From positions 1-56,535 of the forward strand of contig PHAM01000002.1 in assembly GCA_002841685.1 (NCBI GenBank): 56,535 bases of DNA, written 5' to 3'. The notes beneath the pieces were generated by a model. That model was not told the DNA's origin, did no database searches, and saw nothing but the letters and a program-made list of their open reading frames with translations. Numbering within the stretch: the stretch's first letter is position 1; each line of letters starts with the position of its first letter. This document shows positions 1 through 7,262 of the stretch, one piece after another. The translations under genes were made by a program, and so were the position numbers. The stretch is from Elusimicrobia bacterium HGW-Elusimicrobia-2. GTDB taxonomy: Bacteria > CG03.

Positions 1-100
1 CGACCGAAGGGAGAAATCTAAAATGCTTATAATACAAAGATTTCTCGTCGCTACGCTCCTCGAAATGACACCAAGAAGGACTTATTAGAGTGGACTCAAA
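1..100. repeat. Dispersed intergenic repeat, upstream copy
   Basis: Non-coding sequence with two blocks that recur after the following gene. Bases 16-44 match 1919-1949 (AATCTAAAATGCTTATA then ACAAAGATTTC), and 55-98 matches 2044-2087 (GCTCCTCGAAATGACACC then GAAGGACTT). The copy at 1919 carries about 95 extra bases between the blocks. The style (CCTCGAAATGACA, ATTCCGAGC) is that of short dispersed repeats found many times in some bacterial genomes. Confidence 0.7.
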
Positions 101-144
101 CATGATAAGCGCACCGGCATGTTTTGAATTAGGCAGGCATTTGA

Positions 145-156
145 TATAATCCGAGC
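145..156 (+). promoter_or_regulatory. Possible -10 box 6 nt before the start codon (leaderless promoter)
   Basis: A perfect TATAAT lies at 145-150, only six bases before the ATG at 157, and there is no Shine-Dalgarno sequence. A start site about 7 nt after the -10 would fall on the ATG, giving a leaderless mRNA. The -35 is poor (TTTTGA at 122-127), so the promoter is tentative. Confidence 0.45.
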
Positions 157-1821
157 ATGACTGTGGAAATGCTGTTTATGCTGATGGGTGGCCTTGGGTT
201 TTTCTTTTTCGGCATGGAACTGATGTCGGACGGCCTTAAAAAGGTTTCAGGGGAAAAACTTAAATCATTCTTACACAGCGCAACCAAATTTCCCGTGATG
301 GGTGTTTTCGTCGGGGCAATTGTAACCTGTTTAATACAGTCTTCCAGCGCAACGACGGTTATGGTGGTAGGTTTCGTGAACGCCGGGCTTCTCTCTCTAA
401 GCCAGGCAATAACCGTTGTTATGGGCGCCAATATAGGGACAACATTCACCGCATGGCTGGTATCCTCAATGTCAATATTTGAAGTTACCAGCTATTCGCT
501 GCCCGCAATAGGAATAGGTTTTCTTTTAACAAAATTGGGGAAGACCCGAAAAATCAAGTCGGCAGGGCAGGTAATTCTGGGGTTTGGGATTCTCTTCACG
601 GGACTTTCTTTCATCAAGGACGCTTTTACACCTCTAAAGAACAGCAGTTACATAATCAGCGTATTTGCCGCATGGGGGTCTCGCCCTATATTAGGGGTCC
701 TGGCCGGAATCATTTTTACAGCTCTATTGCAAAGCTCAAGCGCAACAATAGCCATTGTTCAGGTACTGGCTTTTAACGGAGTATTAAGTTTTCCTACCGC
801 AATAGCAATTGTACTCGGGGATAATATCGGTACGACAATAACCGCTCAGTTGGCCGCACTAAATACAAATATAGCGGCAAAAAGAACAGCAATGGCGCAT
901 ACATTGTTTAATGTGATAGGAACGGTTTACATGCTGGTTTTTCTGTACACCGGCCTCTATGAAAAAGCGGTATATTTAATTATCCCCGGGGAAATATCCT
1001 CAAAGAGCATAATGTTCTACATTGCGGTGGCCCACAGCTTGTTTAATGTCGTAAACACCATAGTATTTCTGCCCTTGACCGGATGGCTTGAAAAAATCAG
1101 TGTATTTCTGGTTCCAAAAAAAGAAGGCGCGGTGGATATAGGAACTCAGTATCTTGAAAAACATGTTCTCGCAACACCGGCCATAGCGCTGGATCTGATA
1201 AAAAAGGAAACAGGGTATATGCTTAGATTGGCGGCAGAATCGGTTTCATTGGCCTTTGAAAGTTTCATGAAAAACGAAGTAAGCAATATAAAAAGAGTGG
1301 CAAGACTGGAAGATGCCGTCGATAATCTGCAATCCGAGATAACTCAGTATATTGTTGAACTGTCCGGAAAAGACCTGTCCGAGGATGAAAACAGTCAGCT
1401 GCCTGTGCTGATACACAATGTAAATGACATAGAAAGAATAGGAGATCACTCGGAAAATATTATTGAACTTGCCGAAAGAAAAATTGAAGACAGGCTTCCT
1501 CTGACCAGCGCGGCGATGGCAGAGTTAAATCTTATGTGGGCTGAACTAAACAGCATGATAATAGAAACCGGACGGCTTCTTGCCGGCAATGATATCTCCG
1601 GAGTAAAAAAAATATTCGCGCATGAAGAAAGGATAAACCGTTTTCAGAATGACCTGAAAAAAGGGCATGTTGAGAGGTTGAACAGGCGTGAATGCAACTT
1701 GAAAGCAGGTATATTGTTTCTTGATCTTGTGGACAATCTTGAAAAAATAGGAGACCATCTGTCTAATATTGCGCAGGGGATTGCGGGCGATATGAAATGG
1801 ATGGGCCGAAAACATAAATGA
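157..1821 (+). CDS. Na+/phosphate symporter family protein with C-terminal PhoU-like domain
   Basis: A 554-residue inner-membrane protein of the NptA/YjbB type. The family imports or exports inorganic phosphate with sodium. The first about 320 residues hold two inverted Na_Pi cotransporter repeats, each with the signature QSSSAT (residues 61-66 and about 193-198) followed by G(A/D)NIGTT (about 90 and 222). From about residue 345 the protein is helical and soluble, with two PhoU-like segments (LEDAVDNLQ...IERIGDHSENI and LVDNLEKIGDHLSNI). This is the usual length and order for the family. ATG 157 lacks a ribosome-binding site but has a TATAAT six bases upstream. The gene stands alone between two copies of a dispersed repeat, and nothing nearby links it to the glucan genes. 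Confidence 0.93.
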   Translation: MTVEMLFMLMGGLGFFFFGMELMSDGLKKVSGEKLKSFLHSATKFPVMGVFVGAIVTCLIQSSSATTVMVVGFVNAGLLSLSQAITVVMGANIGTTFTAWLVSSMSIFEVTSYSLPAIGIGFLLTKLGKTRKIKSAGQVILGFGILFTGLSFIKDAFTPLKNSSYIISVFAAWGSRPILGVLAGIIFTALLQSSSATIAIVQVLAFNGVLSFPTAIAIVLGDNIGTTITAQLAALNTNIAAKRTAMAHTLFNVIGTVYMLVFLYTGLYEKAVYLIIPGEISSKSIMFYIAVAHSLFNVVNTIVFLPLTGWLEKISVFLVPKKEGAVDIGTQYLEKHVLATPAIALDLIKKETGYMLRLAAESVSLAFESFMKNEVSNIKRVARLEDAVDNLQSEITQYIVELSGKDLSEDENSQLPVLIHNVNDIERIGDHSENIIELAERKIEDRLPLTSAAMAELNLMWAELNSMIIETGRLLAGNDISGVKKIFAHEERINRFQNDLKKGHVERLNRRECNLKAGILFLDLVDNLEKIGDHLSNIAQGIAGDMKWMGRKHK

Positions 1822-1835
1822 GTCCGCTCTAAAAA

Positions 1836-2095
1836 GCGTTACGCCTGTCATTCCGAATCCCTCGCTCCTGTCATTCCGAGCAAAGCGAGGAATCTTGCTC
1901 GGGACAGGCTCCGTGAGGAATCTAAAATGCTTATAACACAAAGATTTCAAGCGAAGCGCTTGCAATTCTTGATACTTGTGCATTGTCTCGTCGCGGAGTT
2001 TACCCTGAGCGAAGTCGAATGGGCTCCCGCCACGGCGGACGAAGCTCCTCGAAATGACACCGAGAAGGACTTCTTAGAGCGAACTCATAAATAAT
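1836..2095. repeat. Dispersed intergenic repeat cluster, downstream copy
   Basis: This fills most of a 450-base gap without a convincing gene. It contains CTGTCATTCCGA twice (near 1846 and 1868), a CGAGCAAAGCGAGGAATCT block, and the two blocks shared with 1-100. A copy of the same general type occurs at 16553-16654. Just after it, CCCCATTCTTGAT is repeated directly (2117-2142). Confidence 0.7.
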
Positions 2096-2146
2096 ATTGG
2101 TCAAATAGGAACCGTCCCCATTCTTGATCCCCATTCTTGATACTTA

Positions 2147-2176
2147 TTGACGGGAGATTTGTTTTTTGTGTACAAT
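2147..2176 (+). promoter_or_regulatory. Sigma70-type promoter of the LacI-family gene
   Basis: TTGACG (2147-2152), an 18-base spacer and TACAAT (2171-2176) make a good vegetative promoter. The predicted start near 2183 is directly in front of the palindromic operator at 2186-2215, a classic position for repression by a LacI-family protein. Confidence 0.6.
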
Positions 2177-2185
2177 CAAAAAGTG

Positions 2186-2215
2186 ATAGGTTAATCGGTT
2201 AACTGATTAACCTAT
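2186..2215. promoter_or_regulatory. Palindromic operator, probable LacI-family binding site
   Basis: A 30-base palindrome with two mismatched positions about the dyad: outer arms ATAGGTTAATC and GATTAACCTAT around a central GTTAAC. It overlaps a perfect TATAAT (2213-2218) and sits just after the 2147-2176 promoter. LacI-family regulators bind such dyads, so autoregulation of the next gene, and probably of the amylase behind it, is likely. I saw no second copy in the window. Confidence 0.7.
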
Positions 2216-2272
2216 AATTTTCCGTTGAAACATCCGAACAGTGCTGAAAAATAAGGAGCCCCGGGTACGTTT

Positions 2273-3325
2273 ATGTATGGAAATCAGAACATTAGAAAAG
2301 ACATAGGTAATACAGCGCTCCGCAATCATCATGTGACAATTAAGGATATCGCAAGTTCTGTTGGTGTGTCGACAGCGACGGTTTCGCTTGCTCTTTCAGG
2401 CAATTCAAGGATTTCAGAAGAGACCTGCCGGAAAATTATTATGACCGCGAAAAAATTCGGATACAGTCCGTCCTCCGCCGCCCGCAGTCTCGCTATGAAT
2501 AAATCTGGAAATATCGCTCTTATGATTCCCAATTTGGATCAAATATTTCAGCAGTCTTTTTTTGCGCTTGCCATGAATGGCGTGTATGACGCCTGCCTTG
2601 CGAAATCATATAGTCTCCGGCTGGAAGTCGTATCGGACAGCTTTGTAAGCAGCCGGCGGTTTATCAAACTTTTCCAGGAAAGAAGTGTGGACGGAATGCT
2701 GTATGCGGGTTCAACATCCGCGGATACTTATTTGAATCAATTGTACGAGTTGAAGTATCCTTTTATTTTTGCGGGGAGCTATCTTAACGGCAGTAATCTT
2801 CCTTTCGTCACGGGGGACAATAAAAAAGGGGGGGCTCTCGCGGTTGAGCATCTGCTGAATTCGGGCCGCCGGAAAATAGCTCATATCTACGGAGATTTTA
2901 ATATTACAAGTTCGCTGGATAGATTTAACGGATACAGGGATGCCCTGGAAAAAGCGGGCATAGTTTTTGATGATAGTTTAACTGCCCCCGGAGGATTCAG
3001 CGAAAAAGGCGGCGCTTCGGCGATGAAAAAACTTCTTAAACAAAAACCCGATGCTGTTTTTGCGGGGAACGATATTATGGCCGCGGGCGCAATAAGGGAG
3101 ATAAAGCGTTCAGGGCTCAGTGTGCCGGACGACATTTCGGTCTGCGGAATGGATGATATTCCTTTGGCTTCGGCGATGTCGCCCGCTCTTACGACGGTGA
3201 AATATGATATTTACGGCATTGCCCGGCGCGCTGCGGAAAAGCTCATTGATATAATTGAGGGCAGGCAGCCGGAACAGGTCAAAGAATTTTTGCCGGTTGA
3301 ATTGATTAAGAGAGATTCCTGCTGA
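2273..3325 (+). CDS. LacI-family transcriptional regulator
   Basis: A 350-residue DNA-binding repressor of the LacI/GalR family. The helix-turn-helix and hinge helix lie at about residues 21-75 (VTIKDIASSVGVSTATVSLA). The rest is the periplasmic-binding-protein-like sensor (GMLYAGS, VTGDNKKGG, VFAGNDIMAAGAI, VCGMDDIPLASAMSPALTTV). The HTH is preceded by 20 extra residues. ATG 2273 has AAGGAG 14 bases upstream, rather far, and GTG 2333 (VTIKDI) is an alternative. The next gene is a secreted amylase 60 bases on, so the natural inducer is probably a maltooligosaccharide. This is inferred from context, not from residues. Confidence 0.93.
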   Translation: MYGNQNIRKDIGNTALRNHHVTIKDIASSVGVSTATVSLALSGNSRISEETCRKIIMTAKKFGYSPSSAARSLAMNKSGNIALMIPNLDQIFQQSFFALAMNGVYDACLAKSYSLRLEVVSDSFVSSRRFIKLFQERSVDGMLYAGSTSADTYLNQLYELKYPFIFAGSYLNGSNLPFVTGDNKKGGALAVEHLLNSGRRKIAHIYGDFNITSSLDRFNGYRDALEKAGIVFDDSLTAPGGFSEKGGASAMKKLLKQKPDAVFAGNDIMAAGAIREIKRSGLSVPDDISVCGMDDIPLASAMSPALTTVKYDIYGIARRAAEKLIDIIEGRQPEQVKEFLPVELIKRDSC

Positions 3326-3385
3326 TAAACGCCGGAGGCAGCGGTGAATTTTTGACAAATTTGAGTTTAGTGTAAAGGAGATGTA

Positions 3386-5842
3386 ATGAAAAAAATTATT
3401 TTGGTTTTGGCGCTGATGATTGCCGGTGAATTGCATTTGTATGCGAAAAAGGAAGACGTCACTTTTGAGTATAAGAGCCCGGTAAAGGTGGAAGCTGTTT
3501 ATGTGACCGGGGATTTCGCCGACTGGAATGCGACAGCGCATAAAATGACGTATTACGAAGCCGAAGACATTTACAGGGAAACACTGAAATTTGAGGAGGG
3601 AAAATATCTCTACAAGTTTGTGGTAAACGGCAGTGACTGGAAGAGTGATCCGAAAAACAGCGAAAAAACCGACGACGGACAGGGAGGTTTTAATTCCGTT
3701 CTTTTGGTCGGCGCCTCTTATAAGGTTAAGTTTAACGAGAAAACCGGCGACGGGAAAATAAGGGACGAGGGGTTGTCGTTTGATATGAAAGACGCCGTGA
3801 GTTTTAATCCTTATGCGGAGAAAAGAATACGCTTTACGCTCCGCACGGCGGCGCATGATATAGAAAGAGCGGAGCTTTTGATTAAGGGCGCGGAAAAACC
3901 AAAATACGAGCTCACGCGTTTTTACAGCGACGGGAAGTTTGATTATTTTGTCTCTTATGTGACGTGCGCCAAAGATGATATCAGTTTTGTCTTCTGCGCG
4001 TATGACTCCGGCGCGAAAAAATATTTCGGTAAATCAGGGGCATCTGCCGATAGTTTAGCGGCCGGCGAATTTGAAAGCAGAAACACTTTTTCGGATTACC
4101 TCAAAACTCCGGAATGGGCAAAGCATGTCGTATGGTATCAGATAATGGTGGACCGTTTCCGCAACGGCGACAACTCTAACGACCCGACCTTTGACGTTCT
4201 GCCTTTTTCATGGGACTGGTTTAACCCCACACCGAATGAAAAAAATAAAGGATTTTACAACGCTGTTTGGGACAGAAAATTCGGTGGTGATTTGATAGGA
4301 GTAAAAGAGGAACTCCCTTATTTGCAGAATCTCGGTATAACCGCTGTCTATTTTAATCCGGTTTTTAAATCGGAATCATATCAGAAATACAACACCGCCG
4401 ATTTCAGGCACATTGACGATACTTTTTATCAGAAGGGGGATTTGCTCGCGGCTTCCGGTGAAACGGACGACCCCGCGACATGGAAATTTACAGCTACCGA
4501 TAAATATTTTTTTAAGTTTATAGATGACGCTCACAGCAAAGGAATCAGAGTCATCGTGGACGGCGTTTTTAATCATTCAGGCACGGAGATGTTTGCTTTT
4601 GAGGATTTGAGAATGAAAAAAAAGGCCTCAAAATACGCCGACTGGTACAAGGTGTCTTCGTGGGAACCTTTTAAGCATATAGGCTGGGCGGGTTTCGGTT
4701 CTCTGCCGGAATTTAATCAGGATGAAAAAGGTCTTGTGCCTCCGGTAAAAGAATTTATCTTTAATATCACGAGAAGGTGGGAAAAGCCCGGGGTCGGCCT
4801 CACGGGAATTGACGGCTGGCGGTTGGATGTGCCCATGTGCGTAAAAAAAGATTTCTGGGAGGGTTGGCGGAAAGTTGTGCGTGAATCCAATCCTGACGCT
4901 TTTTCGACCGGCGAGATATGGACGGACGCTTCCGTTTGGCTTAATGACGGTAAAACTTTTGATTCTGTAATGAATTATGAATTCGCGAAACTGCTTGTTG
5001 ATTATTTTATAGACAAAAATACTAAAATTTCAGCGAATGAATTTGATATGAAATTGAGAGAGCTTGCCGTGCGTCATCCCCAGCAGGTTGTTTTTGTGCA
5101 GTATAATTTGACGAATTCCCATGACACCGACAGGATTGCCTCAATGATTAAAAATCCGGACAGGGAATACAACACGCGCAACCGTCTTCAGAATGCCGAC
5201 GGCAGAAATTACGATAATTCCCGTCCATCGGAGAAAGACTATAATATTCTGAAACTTATCAGAGCCGCCCAGTTCGCTTTTCCGGGTGCCCCGGCGGTAT
5301 ATTACGGGGATGAAATCGGTATGTGGGGTTCCGACGACCCGAATAACAGGAAACCCATGTGGTGGGATGATATCAAATACGAGAATAAACAGTACAAGCC
5401 GAATAAGAAACTCAAAGAATTTATGCGTCGGCTGATAGCAGTCAGAAACACGTATCCTGTAATGAGAACAGGCGTATTTTATCCTGTTTCGGCGGATGAC
5501 GCGACCGATGTTGTTATTTACAGAAGAGAGCTCGGAGATGAAACGGCGTATATTTTAATCAATAACTCGGCGAGCAGGCAATCTGTGGAGTTGACGGCGG
5601 ATGAAGAACTGTGGGATGTTTTGAATGTTAAAGGTGAAATAAAAGCCGTGACAAAAGATGAATATGTTCAAAACGGCGCGGCTCACCCCGACGGTACAGG
5701 TATATATATAAACGGCAGTCATGCGGTTAACTGTGTATCAATAGATAAAAAACCGACGTATAAACCGTCCGGCGGTAGAGTGAAAGTGAAGTTAAAACCC
5801 AAAACAGGTCTTTACCTCATAAATAAAGCATATGTTTTCTGA
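3386..5842 (+). CDS. Secreted CBM48-GH13 alpha-amylase / neopullulanase-like enzyme
   Basis: An 818-residue exported glycoside hydrolase cutting alpha-1,4-glucans. A signal peptide spans about residues 1-20. A CBM48/E-set glycogen-binding domain covers about 25-110 (VYVTGDFADWN, YLYKFVVNG), and a second beta domain follows to about 240. The GH13 barrel starts at VVWYQIMVDRFRNGD. All four signature regions are intact: VDGVFNH (391-397), DGWRLDVP with nucleophile D481, GE510 as acid/base, and NSHD with D580. The sequence resembles the neopullulanase/cyclomaltodextrinase group, though the exact specificity cannot be read off. It has a good ribosome-binding site (AAAGGAG). It lies 60 bases after the LacI gene and is probably co-transcribed. 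The stop codon is directly followed by a solo repeat arm (5851-5895). Confidence 0.93.
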   Translation: MKKIILVLALMIAGELHLYAKKEDVTFEYKSPVKVEAVYVTGDFADWNATAHKMTYYEAEDIYRETLKFEEGKYLYKFVVNGSDWKSDPKNSEKTDDGQGGFNSVLLVGASYKVKFNEKTGDGKIRDEGLSFDMKDAVSFNPYAEKRIRFTLRTAAHDIERAELLIKGAEKPKYELTRFYSDGKFDYFVSYVTCAKDDISFVFCAYDSGAKKYFGKSGASADSLAAGEFESRNTFSDYLKTPEWAKHVVWYQIMVDRFRNGDNSNDPTFDVLPFSWDWFNPTPNEKNKGFYNAVWDRKFGGDLIGVKEELPYLQNLGITAVYFNPVFKSESYQKYNTADFRHIDDTFYQKGDLLAASGETDDPATWKFTATDKYFFKFIDDAHSKGIRVIVDGVFNHSGTEMFAFEDLRMKKKASKYADWYKVSSWEPFKHIGWAGFGSLPEFNQDEKGLVPPVKEFIFNITRRWEKPGVGLTGIDGWRLDVPMCVKKDFWEGWRKVVRESNPDAFSTGEIWTDASVWLNDGKTFDSVMNYEFAKLLVDYFIDKNTKISANEFDMKLRELAVRHPQQVVFVQYNLTNSHDTDRIASMIKNPDREYNTRNRLQNADGRNYDNSRPSEKDYNILKLIRAAQFAFPGAPAVYYGDEIGMWGSDDPNNRKPMWWDDIKYENKQYKPNKKLKEFMRRLIAVRNTYPVMRTGVFYPVSADDATDVVIYRRELGDETAYILINNSASRQSVELTADEELWDVLNVKGEIKAVTKDEYVQNGAAHPDGTGIYINGSHAVNCVSIDKKPTYKPSGGRVKVKLKPKTGLYLINKAYVF

Positions 5843-5850
5843 AAAAAATG

Positions 5851-5895
5851 GGGACGGAGGTAATTTAATTTCCAAAAATACAAGGAATTATAATT
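5851..5895 (+). repeat. Solo, degenerate left arm of the RAYT-related repeat
   Basis: GGGACGGAGGTAATTTAATT followed by a decayed start region (TCCAAAAATACAAGGAATT instead of TGCCAAGAATTCCAAG). The same left arm opens the elements at 19274, 20236, 23973, 28749 and 36771. No right arm is found in the next 200 bases, and the start codon is lost (TTT in place of TTG/ATG). Confidence 0.8.
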
Positions 5896-6023
5896 AAAAA
5901 GGGCGAATGGGAAATGAATATTTTGGGAAAATATAATGTGATAGAAATAGCGTTGAATAGCGTCAATTTTCGCTATATCGGAGTGAAGTAGTTTGAAAAT
6001 GGTAAATTATGGGGGGAAATAAA

Positions 6024-6812
6024 ATGAAAAAAGTTGTTATGCTTTCGTTTTTTTGTTTGTTAATAGGCGCGCAAATAGTTAAGGCGAGCGACGTGAAGGT
6101 TAAGCTGAATTCCGCCGATGGTTCGACGTCCTTTCAGGTGAGGGATTCGGCTGATGTTGTTGTTTCAAGCATAACATCCGACGGCAATGCGGTGTTTGCC
6201 ACGATTACAACTACACACACAATCACTGCCGGGTCAGATATCCGTGTCAAGGGAAATGATATTTTTTTCGGCGATAGTCAGACTGACAGAAAAATTTATG
6301 ATGACGCGGCAAATTACGCAACACGATTTTCCTCCAATGTTTATATAGAGCAAGGGGCATTAAGAGACAGAACCGTGGAATCAGGGGATTTGATTGTAAT
6401 TTCAAGTTGCACATTTTTAACTGACACAGTTTCAGTTGATTCAGCATTTGATACCTTTGTAAGTATTCCCGGGATGTATGCAGAACTTAACGTTACCGCG
6501 CAACCGTCTATGATTTTTGTTAATTTTTGTGCTCCTGTTAAAAATAGCAATGCGGCTGAATGGGCAAGATGCAGGTTAAAAGCATATGTTGTTACCCCTT
6601 CCGAGTCCTATGTGGAAGTTGGATTTAGTGATGGAGTATGTCCAGTAGGGAATGCTAATAATTTACTCCCGATGAATGTGTGCGGTGCCTATAGAGCCAC
6701 TGTAACCGGAACATACAAGGTTTTAATACAATGGACTGACGGTGGGTTTGGAGGAGAAGCTACAACCGCAGGCGGAAGATCATTTTATACTTATTGGTTA
6801 GGGTGCAATTGA
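6024..6812 (+). CDS. Secreted protein of unknown function
   Basis: A 262-residue product. I chose ATG 6024 over 6009 because GGGGGGA lies eight bases upstream and it begins a standard signal peptide (MKKVVMLSFFCLLIGAQIVKAS). The mature part is rich in Ser/Thr/Val/Asp. It has short beta-strand-like repeats near the start (TTTHTITAGSDIRVKGNDIFFG), which resemble tail-fibre or adhesin stalk sequence, and a C-terminal half with several cysteines. I do not recognise the family. It lies between the first amylase and the giant GH13 protein, so a cell-surface role is possible. A weak TATAAT (5932-5937) lies upstream without a clear -35. Confidence 0.75.
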   Translation: MKKVVMLSFFCLLIGAQIVKASDVKVKLNSADGSTSFQVRDSADVVVSSITSDGNAVFATITTTHTITAGSDIRVKGNDIFFGDSQTDRKIYDDAANYATRFSSNVYIEQGALRDRTVESGDLIVISSCTFLTDTVSVDSAFDTFVSIPGMYAELNVTAQPSMIFVNFCAPVKNSNAAEWARCRLKAYVVTPSESYVEVGFSDGVCPVGNANNLLPMNVCGAYRATVTGTYKVLIQWTDGGFGGEATTAGGRSFYTYWLGCN

Positions 6813-6889
6813 AATGGATAATTGTGTGAAAAAGGAGAATAAAATTGTCACCTAAACATTATCTGGAAATAGTTTTGCATGGAAAGAAA

Positions 6890-6994
6890 TTAGATTTTCT
6901 TAAAAGATTGTTTTTTGTCCTGAATATGAGCGACTATGCCGATTGCAAGGACAAAAATCAAAACACCCGTAAGAAGAATGTAAAGACCTGTCAT
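6890..6994 (-). CDS. Tiny single-pass membrane protein (34 aa), second gene of a two-gene module
   Basis: Reads from ATG at 6994 down to TAA at 6890. The first about 23 residues are one hydrophobic helix (MTGLYILLTGVLIFVLAIGI), followed by a charged tail (HIQDKKQSFKKI). The ATG overlaps the TGA of the upstream 63-residue gene as ATGA, and GGGAGGG sits just before it, so the two are translationally coupled. The same arrangement occurs at 47241-47545 (35-residue partner). The sequences differ, but size, topology and charged end agree. The function is unknown, and the coupling and the second copy are the main evidence that it is real. Confidence 0.6.
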   Translation of the reverse strand: MTGLYILLTGVLIFVLAIGIVAHIQDKKQSFKKI

Positions 6995-7182
6995 TTTCCC
7001 TCCCTGTTAAAATTTGTCGCGATGACAAAAGATGCTATAAACAAGAACAACCCGAGTATGAAAATGGGGATGTCTAAACTTCTGGATATAAGCTGTCCGA
7101 TTACAAGGACGGCCAATAACAGTTTTCCGACATCATATAATGCTTTGGCTAATTCTTTTCGCTGGGTTTTATCTAATTCCAT
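6991..7182 (-). CDS. Small two-helix membrane protein, DUF6722-like
   Basis: A 63-residue protein starting at MELDKTQRKELA, with two hydrophobic helices (about 19-33 and 38-56). The start at 7182 is preferred to 7221 because promoter-like TTGACA (7213-7218, minus strand) and TAAAGT (7191-7196) lie just upstream, which would make the transcript leaderless. A paralogue is found at 47351-47545 (DKxQRKELA motif shared, same size and topology). It is the opposite strand to everything around it. The plus-strand frame 6845-7252 is its shadow. The DUF assignment is from memory and moderate. Confidence 0.78.
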   Translation of the reverse strand: MELDKTQRKELAKALYDVGKLLLAVLVIGQLISRSLDIPIFILGLFLFIASFVIATNFNREGK

Positions 7183-7190
7183 ACACTTTA

Positions 7191-7218
7191 ACTTTAACAA
7201 AATAAGCGAATTTGTCAA
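7191..7218 (-). promoter_or_regulatory. Promoter of the small membrane-protein pair
   Basis: On the minus strand: TTGACA (7213-7218), 16 bases, TAAAGT (7191-7196), then eight bases to the ATG at 7182. The paralogous pair has TTGACA and a similar following stretch (AATTCGCTT here, AATTTTCGCTT there), with TAGAAT eight bases before its ATG. Confidence 0.5.
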
Positions 7219-7262
7219 CACAAAGAAGTGTAAATGCGGGAACGAAGGATGATAGAGGATTG

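Noticed and set aside
3352-3380. Promoter between the LacI gene and the first amylase (TTGACA at 3352)
   Set aside because: No acceptable -10 box at 16-18 bases; the Shine-Dalgarno of the amylase occupies that place.
6845-7252. Plus-strand ORF of 135 codons
   Set aside because: It overlaps the minus-strand small membrane-protein pair, which has a paralogue, coupled ends and a promoter. The plus frame has no recognisable domain.
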